A program made the position numbers and the translations under genes. A stretch of 56,634 nt of DNA, taken from positions 1-56,634 of the forward strand of contig CAAFUL010000123.1 of the NCBI GenBank assembly GCA_900766185.1, in the 5' to 3' direction. This DNA is from an uncultured Johnsonella sp. GTDB lineage: Bacteria > Bacillota > Clostridia > Lachnospirales > Lachnospiraceae. Position 1 is the first letter of the stretch. The number at the start of each line of letters is the position of its first letter. The notes below the pieces were generated by a model. It had not been told where the DNA came from and did not search any database. It saw nothing but the letters and a program-made list of their open reading frames with translations. Below are positions 33,739-43,601 of this stretch, piece after piece.

Positions 33739-34962
33739 CTATTCTTTTATAAGTTTTATGTAATTCTTCTTTCCTCTTCTAAGCAGCTTAGGCTCGTTAA
33801 AATCATCTTCACTGTAGCAAAGCTTTATATCACTTATCTGCTCCGAGTCTACAGATACTCCGCCCTGCTCGACATTTCTTCTCGCTTCTGAGCGGCTCTT
33901 TGCAAGCCCCGATTTTACCAACAGATCCAGTATGTCTACCTTACCCTCGCTAAAGTCTTCTTTTTTAAGGCTGTAACTTGGAACATTGTCAAGATTTCCG
34001 GCACCGGCAAAAAGCGCCTTGCTTGCCTGCTTTGCCTGCTCTGCATCTTCTTCGCTGTGAACAAGCTTGGTAAGCTCATAAGCAAGTATTTCCTTAGCCT
34101 CATTTAACTTAGCCCCTTCCCAGTCCGACATTTGCTCAATTTCTTCTATAGGAAGGAAGGTAAGCATACGGATACACTTGAGTACATCGGCATCGGCTAC
34201 ATTTCTCCAATACTGATAAAAATCAAAGGGTGAAGTCTTGTTAGGGTCAAGCCATACCGCCCCGCCTACGGTCTTACCCATCTTTTTACCCTCTGAATTA
34301 AGCAAGAGGGTAATAGTCATGGCATGGGCGTCCTTGGAAAGCTTGCGCCTGATAAGCTCCGTACCTCCAAGCATATTTGACCACTGGTCATCACCGCCGA
34401 ACTGCATATTGCAGCCGTACTTTTGATATAACATATAGAAGTCATAACTTTGCAGTATCATGTAGTTAAACTCAAGGAAGGAAAGCCCCTTTTCCATACG
34501 CTGCTTATAACACTCGGCTCTAAGCATATTATTAACTGAAAAATGCGGTCCCACCTCACGAATAAACTCCATATAATTAAGGTCTCTTAACCAGTCGGCA
34601 TTATTTACCATAATAGCCTTACCCTCGCCGAAGTCTATAAACTTGCTCATCTGTGCTTTAAAAGCTTCGCAGTTTTTATCTATGGTTTCTATGCTCATTA
34701 CATTTCTAAGGTCGGTTCTTCCTGACGGGTCTCCTATCATGCCGGTTCCGCCACCTACTAAGGCTATAGGTTTATTCCCTGCCATCTGTAACCTCTTCAT
34801 AAGACAAAGTGCCATAAAATGCCCTACATGGAGGCTGTCTGCCGTAGGGTCAAAGCCTATGTAAAATGTAGCCTTCCCTTCGTTGATCATCTTGCTTATT
34901 TCTTCTTCATTGGTTGTCTGTGCTATAAGCCCTCTGGCTTTAAGCTCCTCAAAACAATTCAT
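33739..34962 (-). CDS. tyrS: Tyrosyl-tRNA synthetase
   Basis: Class I aminoacyl-tRNA synthetase of 407 aa. The HIGH motif is HVGH (residues 45-48), the KMSKS-type loop is KKMGKTVGG, and a C-terminal S4 RNA-binding domain covers the last 60 residues (SGLAKSRSEARRNVEQGGVSV in part). It begins 21 bp after the 34984 membrane-protein gene, without room for a T-box leader, so it is probably transcribed with that gene or from a promoter inside it. GGAGAACTTA-type sequence precedes the ATG. Confidence 0.97.
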   Translation of the reverse strand: MNCFEELKARGLIAQTTNEEEISKMINEGKATFYIGFDPTADSLHVGHFMALCLMKRLQMAGNKPIALVGGGTGMIGDPSGRTDLRNVMSIETIDKNCEAFKAQMSKFIDFGEGKAIMVNNADWLRDLNYMEFIREVGPHFSVNNMLRAECYKQRMEKGLSFLEFNYMILQSYDFYMLYQKYGCNMQFGGDDQWSNMLGGTELIRRKLSKDAHAMTITLLLNSEGKKMGKTVGGAVWLDPNKTSPFDFYQYWRNVADADVLKCIRMLTFLPIEEIEQMSDWEGAKLNEAKEILAYELTKLVHSEEDAEQAKQASKALFAGAGNLDNVPSYSLKKEDFSEGKVDILDLLVKSGLAKSRSEARRNVEQGGVSVDSEQISDIKLCYSEDDFNEPKLLRRGKKNYIKLIKE

Positions 34963-34983
34963 GTTAAGTTCTCCTCATAAAAG

Positions 34984-37900
34984 TTAGTTTTCATTGCTTG
35001 TTGTATCGGCATTGTCTGCTATATCAGCATTATCTACTTTATCAGCATTATCCGCTGTACCAACATCCTTCACGGCATTAGCTGCATCAGAATCATCTGC
35101 TGCGCCGACATTACCTGCTTCATCAGCATTAGCCTCTGTATCAGTATTATCTACTGCATTAACATTATCTGATATATTATTATTAGACGATGTATCAGTA
35201 TTATCTGCTACTTCCGCATTCTCTACAGCATCATCTTTACTCTTATTACCTGCTTCACTACCTTCACCCTTTACTTCCTGTTTTTTTCTTCTCATTTCAT
35301 TATATACCGCCAAGCCGATAAGTAAAAGCCCTGCCGCAAATAAATAAGCAAACCATGAAACTCTTGTCCAGAATGTCCTTGACATAAATACAGCGATAGT
35401 TATAGCAAATGAAAAAGCTATCAAAAATTCCTTTCTGTGCTTTCTGATACTGGTGTATACAAGTAATATTAATGCAAATACAAGTACTATAATCGAATCC
35501 TCAAGAAGCCCTCCCTGTACGGCTGCCCAAGTGAGCATCAAAAGCACTGCCGCTCTTGCCGACACATTAATAATTCTATACTCTTTATTATTTACCATGC
35601 CCTTAAATGCCAATGGGATAAGAAGTAATGAAAATACCTTTACCTCAAAGTCATATACACTTGGTATCGTTACAAAGTCCTGTAGCCATATAAATGCAAC
35701 AAAACATATCGTAGAGCACAGTTGAGACATTGATTTGCATTTTTTCACCGTAATATACTGTAGGCAATACAGAGCCAGTAAAAGTATATAGATACTTCTG
35801 ATATAAGTAGGTCTATACAAGTCTATACTCAGCCCGGTCAACATAGCCGCTATGTGTAAGCCCCATGTAATACTCCACCAGTCACAGCCGGCAAGCGTAT
35901 CCTTGTCTTCTTTTATTATAGGTGTTTTATACCTTAAGAAAGCAATCGCTACCAAGTTTAATATAGTAACCGCTGCAATGGTTAAATACTCTCTTTGCAA
36001 ATTCATTTCCAGTATAAATTTGGTCATAAGCAAAAACCAAAAAACAGATGAATTTATAAGAATTTGCCTATATTTTTTTTCTATATAAGCTTTTATATTA
36101 TACACTATACAAAATGCAGTTATAAGTATGAAATAAAGCAAGGCTTTGGCAAAACTCTCCGGAAAAGCAACTGTAATATAGCCCCATATAGCAATTATCC
36201 CTAAAATAAGAGAAACTATATCCGCTATATCAGGTATATCATCTTCCTTAAGTACATACTTATATAAAGCTGAAATCATAAGAGTCGTTGCAGCAAGTAT
36301 TAGCTCTATTATGATTCCGTCTACCTTGGCAAAGTACAGACTTATAAAAACACCCAAAATTAGGTTCAACAGCATAACTATATGATAAGCCCGATCTTTC
36401 TTTTCTTTTCTCATAACAAGATGTGCAAGCAGATACAGCCCCGAAAGAACAAAGTACGGTGCAGGAATAGTAAAGTCTGATAGATGCCCTACACTGTATA
36501 TAATAGCGAATATATTCATCCAAAAGCCAAGACCTATGTCACAATCTCTCTTACGCATAATTTTATATACGCAGGCAAGCATAAAGTATATAAATAAAGC
36601 CCATTCAAAAGATATATCAAGTGAAGGATTGATATTTACATAGTATACTAAAATATGCACAAGTGCCGCCCAGAGTGCCGGTATAAAGATACCGAATATA
36701 TAATTCTCTTTAGACAGTACATAGTATACAAAAATACTGAGCAATATGCAAATTATCGTATATGCATCAGAAATTTCATATGTTAAATTCGTGTAATAAT
36801 CCCAAAATGCAAATACAGTAAAAAAGCTCATATTAACAAGAGCGGCAAGCCACACCTTATGATCCAACTTAAACCTGTTTTTAACTATAACAACAATTGA
36901 GAATATCACTACATTGATAAGCGAATGCAGCGCATACGGGCTTATGTTAAAATACACGATAGCATAGTTAAGCAGGAACATAAATGCCAAAATATTAAGT
37001 AGGGATATCTTCGCTTTTCTATATTTTATGTCATTTATTAAAATGTAGATCCATACCAGTGTCAAAGATAAAAGTGATGCAAACTCCGCCTCTCCTCCAT
37101 CAACTACAAAATAGTAACAAACAGCTAATATTATTGCTACACAACTTACGGCAGAAGCTATATTAGCATAAGTTCTGGTATTTTGTCTGAAAGTCCCCAT
37201 CATATTTACCGAAGTAAATATACTAAGCAACATACAAAGCATATAAAGAATCGAATGTTCAAAGTTACCGTAGGCGATTCTATATACGGCAAGTGCGAGG
37301 AACACAACAAAACCTGCACTGTTGATTTTATTCTCTCTTTTATCTCCAAGATAAAGATGAACTATCGATAACACTATGGTAACTATACCTTGATGCAGAT
37401 CTCTTCTAAAGAAAAACATAACCATAATACTGACTGCCAAAAGATTGGTCTGTGCAAATGCCGATATATCTGTTTTAAGCTCCTTGGATATCAGATCGGT
37501 TTTACTTTTCTCTATATACAGATCCACTATAACACAGAGTATTGCATATACAGCAAGATAGGTTATTGTAAATGCAAGCGGCATATTAAACGCCATTACT
37601 AAAAAGCATATACATACGCTTATTCCGTATAAGCATATATCGGTATACCATCTTCTGTTAAACTTCTTTAATGCAAGCAGGAGTGAAATCTCCGTAAAAA
37701 TCGAAGCTACAAAAAATGTTAAATATCTTGTAGTCTCCGAAAGACTTAAATATCTTCCCATAAGTTTAAAGTAAGCTATGGCTATAACTGCCATAAATAA
37801 AAGGAAGCTTGCAAGTATATATAGCGATCTGCTTATAAAGGACAGCTTAAACTTTTTTTCTGCAAAAAAGCTTAAGGCATAGACTGATACCACAACAAAA

Positions 37901-38490
37901 AGTATACATAAAAGCTTTGTAACTCCGGACATGGTATGCCAGTTTGTAGTGGCAAATATAATTCCCGCTAAAAGCACGAAAACAACACCAAGTGTCATAA
38001 GCAGTATGTTATAAAAATTCTTATCCGGCATCTTGAACTTGAGTTTTGGTTTTTGAATAATCGGTTTTGGAATATCAGGCTTGACAGTTTCCGCCTGTGC
38101 CTCATCTAATTTTTCAGTAACTTTAAGAGGTTCATTATTTGCACTATCTATGTCCTTGGCAATTGCTTCTTCCAAGTCTTTATCTGTGCTTGATTCCTTA
38201 GAGGAGGCATCAAGCTTATCTTCCTCTTTTAATAAAGCGCTATATTTAAACGAGTATGATCTATTTTTTAAGTCCGCTGTTGCAGCGGTCTTTTCATCTT
38301 TTAATTCCTCTTCATCCTCTTTTAATCCCGCTGCTTCTCTTTTCCTCTTAATAGCTTCTTTCTCTTTTCTATCCTTCTCTTCCCTTATTTTTTCTTCAAG
38401 AGCGCTTTTATACATTTTTGCTTTACTGTTACTGTCCATTGCAAATATAAGTGCCCCACAAACAAGGCAAAACATTATAAGTCCCAACAT
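34984..38490 (-). CDS. Very large polytopic membrane protein (DUF2157-like) with a low-complexity tail
   Basis: A 1168-aa integral membrane protein of unknown function. After one N-terminal helix come about 150 charged residues rich in Lys/Glu/Ala. Then roughly 28-30 hydrophobic helices run almost without loops from about 165 to 1080, starting with ILLMTLGVVFVLLAGIIFA, which resembles DUF2157/DUF2339-type proteins. The C-terminal 80 residues are an Asn/Asp/Ala-rich repeat (units such as DNADI, DNADT, DNTDT). Cytoplasmic or surface placement of the tail is unclear. A small one-helix gene precedes it, and tyrS follows after 21 bp. Confidence 0.8.
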   Translation of the reverse strand: MLGLIMFCLVCGALIFAMDSNSKAKMYKSALEEKIREEKDRKEKEAIKRKREAAGLKEDEEELKDEKTAATADLKNRSYSFKYSALLKEEDKLDASSKESSTDKDLEEAIAKDIDSANNEPLKVTEKLDEAQAETVKPDIPKPIIQKPKLKFKMPDKNFYNILLMTLGVVFVLLAGIIFATTNWHTMSGVTKLLCILFVVVSVYALSFFAEKKFKLSFISRSLYILASFLLFMAVIAIAYFKLMGRYLSLSETTRYLTFFVASIFTEISLLLALKKFNRRWYTDICLYGISVCICFLVMAFNMPLAFTITYLAVYAILCVIVDLYIEKSKTDLISKELKTDISAFAQTNLLAVSIMVMFFFRRDLHQGIVTIVLSIVHLYLGDKRENKINSAGFVVFLALAVYRIAYGNFEHSILYMLCMLLSIFTSVNMMGTFRQNTRTYANIASAVSCVAIILAVCYYFVVDGGEAEFASLLSLTLVWIYILINDIKYRKAKISLLNILAFMFLLNYAIVYFNISPYALHSLINVVIFSIVVIVKNRFKLDHKVWLAALVNMSFFTVFAFWDYYTNLTYEISDAYTIICILLSIFVYYVLSKENYIFGIFIPALWAALVHILVYYVNINPSLDISFEWALFIYFMLACVYKIMRKRDCDIGLGFWMNIFAIIYSVGHLSDFTIPAPYFVLSGLYLLAHLVMRKEKKDRAYHIVMLLNLILGVFISLYFAKVDGIIIELILAATTLMISALYKYVLKEDDIPDIADIVSLILGIIAIWGYITVAFPESFAKALLYFILITAFCIVYNIKAYIEKKYRQILINSSVFWFLLMTKFILEMNLQREYLTIAAVTILNLVAIAFLRYKTPIIKEDKDTLAGCDWWSITWGLHIAAMLTGLSIDLYRPTYIRSIYILLLALYCLQYITVKKCKSMSQLCSTICFVAFIWLQDFVTIPSVYDFEVKVFSLLLIPLAFKGMVNNKEYRIINVSARAAVLLMLTWAAVQGGLLEDSIIVLVFALILLVYTSIRKHRKEFLIAFSFAITIAVFMSRTFWTRVSWFAYLFAAGLLLIGLAVYNEMRRKKQEVKGEGSEAGNKSKDDAVENAEVADNTDTSSNNNISDNVNAVDNTDTEANADEAGNVGAADDSDAANAVKDVGTADNADKVDNADIADNADTTSNEN

Positions 38491-38516
38491 AGTTAAACTC
38501 TCCTTTTAAGAATCCA

Positions 38517-38753
38517 TTAATGCCTTTTTTCATCTATCATTTCTTGCTCTTTATGAGCTTTTTCGGCAGTGATCCCCTCATATATTTTAATATTATTTTT
38601 AAGTCTGTCTCTGCTTATCCTATCTATTATAAAAATAAATACGATATAAATAATAATAGGAATTGCAAGTATACCTAAACCCCACAGTATACTCCTCATA
38701 AAAAATACAAAAAGTTCCCCTCCGCCGGGTCCAACCGCAAATGAGTCTTCCAC
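38517..38753 (-). CDS. Small single-span membrane protein
   Basis: A 78-aa protein (83 if read from ATG 38768). One transmembrane segment ILWGLGILAIPIIIYIVFIFII is followed by a basic stop-transfer (DRISRDRLKNN) and a charged tail. The ATG at 38768 overlaps the only ribosome site (ATGGAGG), so the true start is more likely the GTG at 38753, 8 bp after GGAGG. It lies 26 bp upstream of the giant membrane-protein gene and is probably its partner. Function unknown. Confidence 0.65.
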   Translation of the reverse strand: MEDSFAVGPGGGELFVFFMRSILWGLGILAIPIIIYIVFIFIIDRISRDRLKNNIKIYEGITAEKAHKEQEMIDEKRH

Positions 38754-38768
38754 CAATAAATCCTCCAT

Positions 38769-39155
38769 TTAGAAAAGAATATAATAATAGTTACTATTTT
38801 TGATTTGAAGTTTTATCCCCCTGTTTTTAGATTTTTTTGTTGATATTTATATATATTATTTATATATATTGATTAATTATAGCATATAACATAAATTTTT
38901 ACTATTTTTAGTTTACTTTATAAATGCAGCTTTGTAGATATAGTATAAGTCACTTTTTACATGATTTTTTGATTGAATTTTTATGACTTGCAAAGTGTTA
39001 TTTATTGTGCTAAATTAAATTGCAGATAACCTGATACAAAATATCAATTTCAAATTTTGTATCTTAACAATATAGTTGTCAGCAATATAGCTTATTGAAT
39101 TTTGTTTTTGCTTTGACAACAAATTTATTAAAATATAGAAAGGATTTTATTTATT
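38769..39155. other. AT-rich intergenic region with divergent promoters
   Basis: No gene is seen. The left half is a TATATATATTA-rich stretch likely to hold the promoter of the minus-strand operon. The right half leads to dps and carries the palindrome at 39033-39063 and a TTGACA at 39113. Confidence 0.5.
39033..39063. promoter_or_regulatory. Inverted repeat upstream of dps
   Basis: GATACAAAAT and ATTTTGTATC are perfect 10-bp arms around an 11-base spacer, 92 bp before the dps start. It could be an operator for an oxidative-stress regulator, but it does not match the PerR consensus closely. Confidence 0.4.
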
Positions 39156-39620
39156 ATGAGTAGAGAAAACACAAAGAAGATTTTAAACCAGACATTAGCA
39201 GACTTAAGTCAATTTGCAGCAATTATACATCAGGTGCATTGGTATGTTCGTGGAGAGCGTTTTTATGGAGTGCATGAGCTTATGGACAAGTTCCTTGATG
39301 AAGCTAATGAGGCAGTTGATGAGGTAGCGGAAAGGCTTATTATTATAGGAGGCGCTCCTTATTCAAGTCTTAAGGAATTTGCAGAAAACAGCAAGCTTGA
39401 GACTAAAAAGGGTGATTACTCAGTATCAATAGAGTCTCATATCAAGACACTTATATCAGGTTATAAGTATTTGGCTAAGCTTTACAGAGAGGGTATTGAA
39501 GTAAGCGATAAGGAAAATGACGCTGTTACAGCCGACCTTTTCACAGGTTTATTAAAGGATACCGAAAAGACACTTTGGATGCTTAGTGCTACACTTAACA
39601 AAGCTCCTGAGCTTGAGTAA
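39156..39620 (+). CDS. dps: Dps family ferritin-like DNA-protection protein
   Basis: A 154-aa mini-ferritin that forms a hollow 12-mer, oxidises Fe(II) with peroxide and stores iron. The intersubunit ferroxidase residues are visible in HQVHWYVRGERFYGVHELMDKF and LDEANEAVDEVAERL (His, Asp, Glu). Length and the four-helix pattern are typical. AAAGGA precedes the ATG. It is followed by a family B hairpin and then a superoxide dismutase gene, an oxidative-stress pairing suited to an oral or gut anaerobe exposed to oxygen. Confidence 0.95.
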   Translation: MSRENTKKILNQTLADLSQFAAIIHQVHWYVRGERFYGVHELMDKFLDEANEAVDEVAERLIIIGGAPYSSLKEFAENSKLETKKGDYSVSIESHIKTLISGYKYLAKLYREGIEVSDKENDAVTADLFTGLLKDTEKTLWMLSATLNKAPELE

Positions 39621-39641
39621 TTCAGTCTGCAACATTTAACC

Positions 39642-39772
39642 TTACAGTTTGGATAGGGCATTCATCTTCGTCAAAAAACTTAAAATATTTCAATCTTACT
39701 TATAAATCAGACGAAGATGAATGCCGGCAGTAGCCTAATAGATATACAGGTAATATATCGTCCAAACTGTAA
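39642..39772. repeat. Family B repeat, short copy between dps and sod
   Basis: Ends read TTACAGTTTGGATAGG and TCCAAACTGTAA. The central hairpin is GCATTCATCTTCGTC / GACGAAGATGAATGC. It lacks the AT palindrome half of the full copies. It could attenuate read-through from dps into sod. Confidence 0.8.
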
Positions 39773-39809
39773 CTTTTTAACAGCATTTATAAAAGAAGGG
39801 AAGTTAAAT

Positions 39810-40454
39810 ATGTTTGAACAAATCAAATTGCCTTATGCATTTGATGCATTAGAGCCTCACTTTGACGCTCTTACTATGGAAACTCATTATTCCAAACACC
39901 ATGCAGCTTATACTAATAATCTTAATACCTTAGCTCAGGCAGCAGGCATTGATTCTAAGCCGATAGAGGTTATACTTGCACACTGGAAGCGCAAGGGCGA
40001 GGATAAGGCAGATGCTCAAGGCATACGCAATAACGGTGGCGGTTTCTTTAACCACAATCTTTTCTTTGCACATCTTTCAAAGAACGGTGCTCATGAGCCT
40101 TCAGGCGAACTTGCCGATAAGATCAATGCTACCTTCGGCAGTGTAGATGCTCTTAAGGAGCAGTTATCTAAGCTCGGTGCAGGTCAGTTCGGTTCAGGTT
40201 GGGCATGGTTAAGTACTGATATAGACGGCAATTTAAGTGTATCTTCAAGTCCTAATCAGGATAATCCTATTCTTGAGAGCGAGGGAAAACTCTTCCCGAT
40301 TCTCGGTATAGATGTATGGGAGCACGCTTATTACTTGAAGTATAAGAATTTAAGAGCTGATTATATCAAGGCTTTCTTTGAAGTAGTTGATTGGAATAAG
40401 GTTGCCGAGAATTATGTGGCAGCTAAGGAGACCTTGGCTAAGCTTGCTAAGTAA
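39810..40454 (+). CDS. sodA: Iron/manganese superoxide dismutase
   Basis: Cytoplasmic SOD of 214 aa that dismutates superoxide. Metal ligands are recognisable: His in METHYSKHHAAY (His27-type), His in FFNHNLFF, Asp in GIDVWEHAYY and its His. The start at 39810 follows GAAGGGAAG. An open frame upstream only reads through the family B repeat. Metal preference (Fe, Mn or cambialistic) is not certain from sequence. A strong terminator follows at 40483. Confidence 0.95.
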   Translation: MFEQIKLPYAFDALEPHFDALTMETHYSKHHAAYTNNLNTLAQAAGIDSKPIEVILAHWKRKGEDKADAQGIRNNGGGFFNHNLFFAHLSKNGAHEPSGELADKINATFGSVDALKEQLSKLGAGQFGSGWAWLSTDIDGNLSVSSSPNQDNPILESEGKLFPILGIDVWEHAYYLKYKNLRADYIKAFFEVVDWNKVAENYVAAKETLAKLAK

Positions 40455-40482
40455 TTGTTATTTATAGAAATTACTGATTGAT

Positions 40483-40533
40483 AGAGTGCTGCAAAATAGG
40501 TGAGTAGTCATCTGCCTTGCAGCACTCTTTTTG
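40483..40533 (+). terminator. Strong Rho-independent terminator after sod
   Basis: AGAGTGCTGCAA (40483-40494) pairs perfectly with TTGCAGCACTCT (40517-40528), and TTTTTG follows. A 12-bp perfect stem is unusually long. It is related to family D ends (TGCTGCAAAAT). Confidence 0.8.
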
Positions 40534-40539
40534 TGCAAA

Positions 40540-40611
40540 AAGAGGCGGTTGCATTTTGAGATTTTGCACAAGCTATATGGCATTTCCTCTCTGTTTTGCA
40601 ACAGCCTCGAG
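40540..40611. repeat. Family D repeat, short copy
   Basis: AAGAGGCGGTTGCATTTTGAG and TTTTGCAACAGCCTCG form the ends. The interior GATTTTGCACAAGCTATATGGCA matches the copy at 51767. Directly abuts the terminator, between convergent sod and trkH. Confidence 0.65.
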
Positions 40612-40656
40612 TTTTATAAATTTTAAGTGTGAGCATTTAGTATAGGGCTACAGCCT

Positions 40657-42099
40657 TTATCTTCTTATCTTCCACAGCTGCGGTGAGAATATAATCAGCA
40701 TAGGATAAAGCTCCAGTCTTCCTGCCAGCATACAAAAAGCAAGAACCAACTTACATACAGGATTAAATACAGCAAAGCTTCCCATAGGTCCTACCTCTCC
40801 AAGTCCCGGTCCTATATTGTTGAGCGTTGCCGTTACCGCAGTAAAATTAGTTATCATATCTTTATTATCAAAAGCAAGTACGACCATTGAAAGCACAAAT
40901 ATAAGTGTATAAGTAAGCATGAATATAGCCACACTTCTTGTAAGGCTATGCTCCAAGGGCTTTTGATCAAGTCTTATAAGCTTTACACTTTTAGGATGTA
41001 TATATGAATATATCTCCTGCTTTACCATTTTAAATATTATAATAATTCTTGATACCTTAATACCGCCTCCGGTGCTTCCTGCGCAGGCACCGATAAACAT
41101 AATGATCACCATTACAGTTTTTGAAAGCTGAGGCCACAGGTCAAAATTCACGGTTGAATATCCCGTAGTAGTTATAACCGAGCCTACTTGAAAGGCTGCA
41201 TGATGTATAGCCATCAATATATTCTCATAATAGCCTCTTGTATTTATCGCAATAACCGTTATGCAGGTAAATATAATTATAAAATACCATGCCACCTCTT
41301 CCATTTTAAATATAGCCTTTTTATTTTTTCCGAGAAGACAGTAATAGGCATTAAAATTAACTCCGAAAAGTATCATAAATATAGTTGTTATAAGCTGTAT
41401 AGTCGTGGAGTATGAAGCCATACTGTCATTTTTTATACCGAATCCTCCTGTTCCTGCAGAACCGAAAGAAATAGTCAGAGCATCAAAAAACGGCATCTTG
41501 GCAAGGCAAAGAAGCACTATTTGAATCAAGGTCATAGCTATATATATCATATACAAAATTTTAGCCGTATCCCTGATCTTAGGCACCAGCTTACCGACTG
41601 AAGGTCCGGGGCTTTCTGCTTTAAGAATATGAAGGCTGCTGTCTGTCATGGGAAGTATTGCCAAAATCAGCACAAACACTCCCATTCCCCCTATCCAGTG
41701 TGTAAAACTTCTCCAAAATATACAGGACTTATTTAAAGCCTCAACATTTGTAAGTATACTTGCACCGGTCGTGGTAAAACCTGATATAGTTTCAAATAAT
41801 GCATCTACAAAGTTCGGTATATCATTTGATATCACAAACGGCAAGGCTCCGAATATACTCATAGCTATCCAGCTTAATGCCACCATAATAAAACCCTCTT
41901 TAGCAAAAAACAAAGTATTCTTAGGCTTCTTCCTTGACATGAAAAATCCCAGTGCGGCACAAGCGGCTATACTTATTAAAAAGGCTGTCAAAGCTCTTAT
42001 TTCCATATATATCAAAGCCACTACCACAGAGGGAAGCATAAATACAGCCTCAAGTTTAAGTACTACTCCGATAGTATGTCTTATCATAGCATGATTCAT
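40657..42099 (-). CDS. trkH: Trk-type potassium uptake channel TrkH
   Basis: Membrane K+ translocating subunit of 480 aa with four M1-P-M2 repeats. Selectivity-filter glycines are seen in TTTGAS, GTGGFG, TTTGYST and NNIGPGLG. An AGSTGGGIK segment marks the intramembrane gating loop. It starts 4 bp after trkA ends, so the two form an operon for regulated K+ uptake coupled to proton or sodium gradients. Confidence 0.95.
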   Translation of the reverse strand: MNHAMIRHTIGVVLKLEAVFMLPSVVVALIYMEIRALTAFLISIAACAALGFFMSRKKPKNTLFFAKEGFIMVALSWIAMSIFGALPFVISNDIPNFVDALFETISGFTTTGASILTNVEALNKSCIFWRSFTHWIGGMGVFVLILAILPMTDSSLHILKAESPGPSVGKLVPKIRDTAKILYMIYIAMTLIQIVLLCLAKMPFFDALTISFGSAGTGGFGIKNDSMASYSTTIQLITTIFMILFGVNFNAYYCLLGKNKKAIFKMEEVAWYFIIIFTCITVIAINTRGYYENILMAIHHAAFQVGSVITTTGYSTVNFDLWPQLSKTVMVIIMFIGACAGSTGGGIKVSRIIIIFKMVKQEIYSYIHPKSVKLIRLDQKPLEHSLTRSVAIFMLTYTLIFVLSMVVLAFDNKDMITNFTAVTATLNNIGPGLGEVGPMGSFAVFNPVCKLVLAFCMLAGRLELYPMLIIFSPQLWKIRR

Positions 42100-42103
42100 T
42101 GTC

Positions 42104-43471
42104 TTAGCCCTCTTTATGTCTTAAAATGTCTTTGATATTTCTTAAGTTGGTATCTCTGGTTACAACTATTATGCTGTCTCCCGCTTTTATTACCGTCTTT
42201 CCATTACTTATAATGATCTTTCCCTTTCTATTGACACAGGCTATAAGTATATTTGGTTTTAAATCAATATTTTCTATAGCCTTTCCTGCCATTGACGAAT
42301 TATCCGGAACCTTAAACTCAAGCGCCTCAGCCCTCTGGTCAACTATCTTATGAAGGGTGATCATATTGTTATCTTTACCGCTTTGTAAAGCTCTTACATA
42401 TCTTAGTATGTATTCGGCAGTAATGAATTTGGGGTAAATAATACTTCCTAAGTTAAATTTTTCAATTATGTCATAGAAGTTTATTCGGTTGATTTTGGTA
42501 ATGACCTTTGCCTTGCTTCTGTTTTTAGCAAATAAGGACATGATTATGTTACCCTCGTCTATACCTGTAAGCGTAACAAATGCCTCACAGTTTTCTATAT
42601 CTTCTTCTATGAGAAACTCCTGATTGGTCGCATCCGCATGTATTATAGTTGCCTTGGGAAGGAGTCTGCTAAGCTCCTCACACCTTGTCATATTTCTTTC
42701 TATGATCTTTACTTCTATACCTACACTTATAAGCTGCGAAGCCAAATGATAGGCTACTATACCTCCGCCTACTATTAAAGCGTTCCTTACTTGGTTAGTC
42801 TCAAGACCTATACTCTTAAAAAATGCCCTTGAGTTTGCCGGAGTTGCTACTATATTGATCTTATCTCCTGCCCTAAGTACAAAGTTTCCGTTGGGGATAA
42901 CCAGATCATCTCCTCTTTCTACCGCACACATCAGGAAATCACTGCTGATCATTCTTCCGACCTCCGCTAAGCTTTTGTCTGCAATCACGGAACTTGCAGG
43001 CAGTTCAAATTCAAGTATTTCTATTCTTCCCTTTGAGAATGTCTCTATATTGATAGCTGAAGGGAATCTGAGTATTCTTGCCATCTCGGTAGCAGCTGCA
43101 TGCTCCGGATTTATGATCATAGCAAGTCCCAGTTCTTCTCTGATAAAAGCTATCTCCTCATGATATATAGGATTACGCACTCTGGCTATGGTTGCACAGT
43201 CTCTTGATTTTTTAGCCATCATACAGCACAGAAGATTAAGCTCATCCGATTCGGTTACCGCTATAAGTACATCCGCATTTTCAATACCTGCTTCTGAGAG
43301 TACGGAGTAGCTTGCTCCATGCCCTACTACACCAAGTACATCAAGGCTTCCTGATATACTTTCCACCACTTCCGCATTCTTATCTATTACAACTATATCG
43401 TGTTCTTCATCATTAAGCTGCTCTGCTATGCTCCTTCCGGTCTTACCGCAGCCGACTATAATAACTACCAT
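42104..43471 (-). CDS. trkA: Trk potassium uptake regulator TrkA
   Basis: Peripheral cytoplasmic gating subunit of 455 aa with two tandem RCK units. Each has an RCK_N Rossmann domain (VVIIVGCGKTGRSIAEQL at 1-20, NALIVGGGIVAYHLASQL near 230) that binds NAD(H) or nucleotides and an RCK_C domain after it. GGAGAT precedes the ATG. First gene of trkA-trkH. Confidence 0.95.
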   Translation of the reverse strand: MVVIIVGCGKTGRSIAEQLNDEEHDIVVIDKNAEVVESISGSLDVLGVVGHGASYSVLSEAGIENADVLIAVTESDELNLLCCMMAKKSRDCATIARVRNPIYHEEIAFIREELGLAMIINPEHAAATEMARILRFPSAINIETFSKGRIEILEFELPASSVIADKSLAEVGRMISSDFLMCAVERGDDLVIPNGNFVLRAGDKINIVATPANSRAFFKSIGLETNQVRNALIVGGGIVAYHLASQLISVGIEVKIIERNMTRCEELSRLLPKATIIHADATNQEFLIEEDIENCEAFVTLTGIDEGNIIMSLFAKNRSKAKVITKINRINFYDIIEKFNLGSIIYPKFITAEYILRYVRALQSGKDNNMITLHKIVDQRAEALEFKVPDNSSMAGKAIENIDLKPNILIACVNRKGKIIISNGKTVIKAGDSIIVVTRDTNLRNIKDILRHKEG

Positions 43472-43601
43472 TCTTTATCTCCTCAAAATTTACAGTACCT
43501 CTGTAGCGACCTTTTGATATTCAAACTTATGTCGTGTGTGCTTTAGCACTTTACAACATATACAAATCAGTAGTTGGTCTAAATATCAACTCGCCAATGA
43601 A

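Noticed and set aside
34962..34983. T-box riboswitch before tyrS
   Set aside because: Only 21 bp separate tyrS from the upstream gene, too short for a T-box leader, and no T-box sequence was seen.
39717..39809. Upstream extension of the superoxide dismutase frame
   Set aside because: The extra 31 codons read through a family B repeat. The standard SOD N-terminus begins at 39810 after a good ribosome site.
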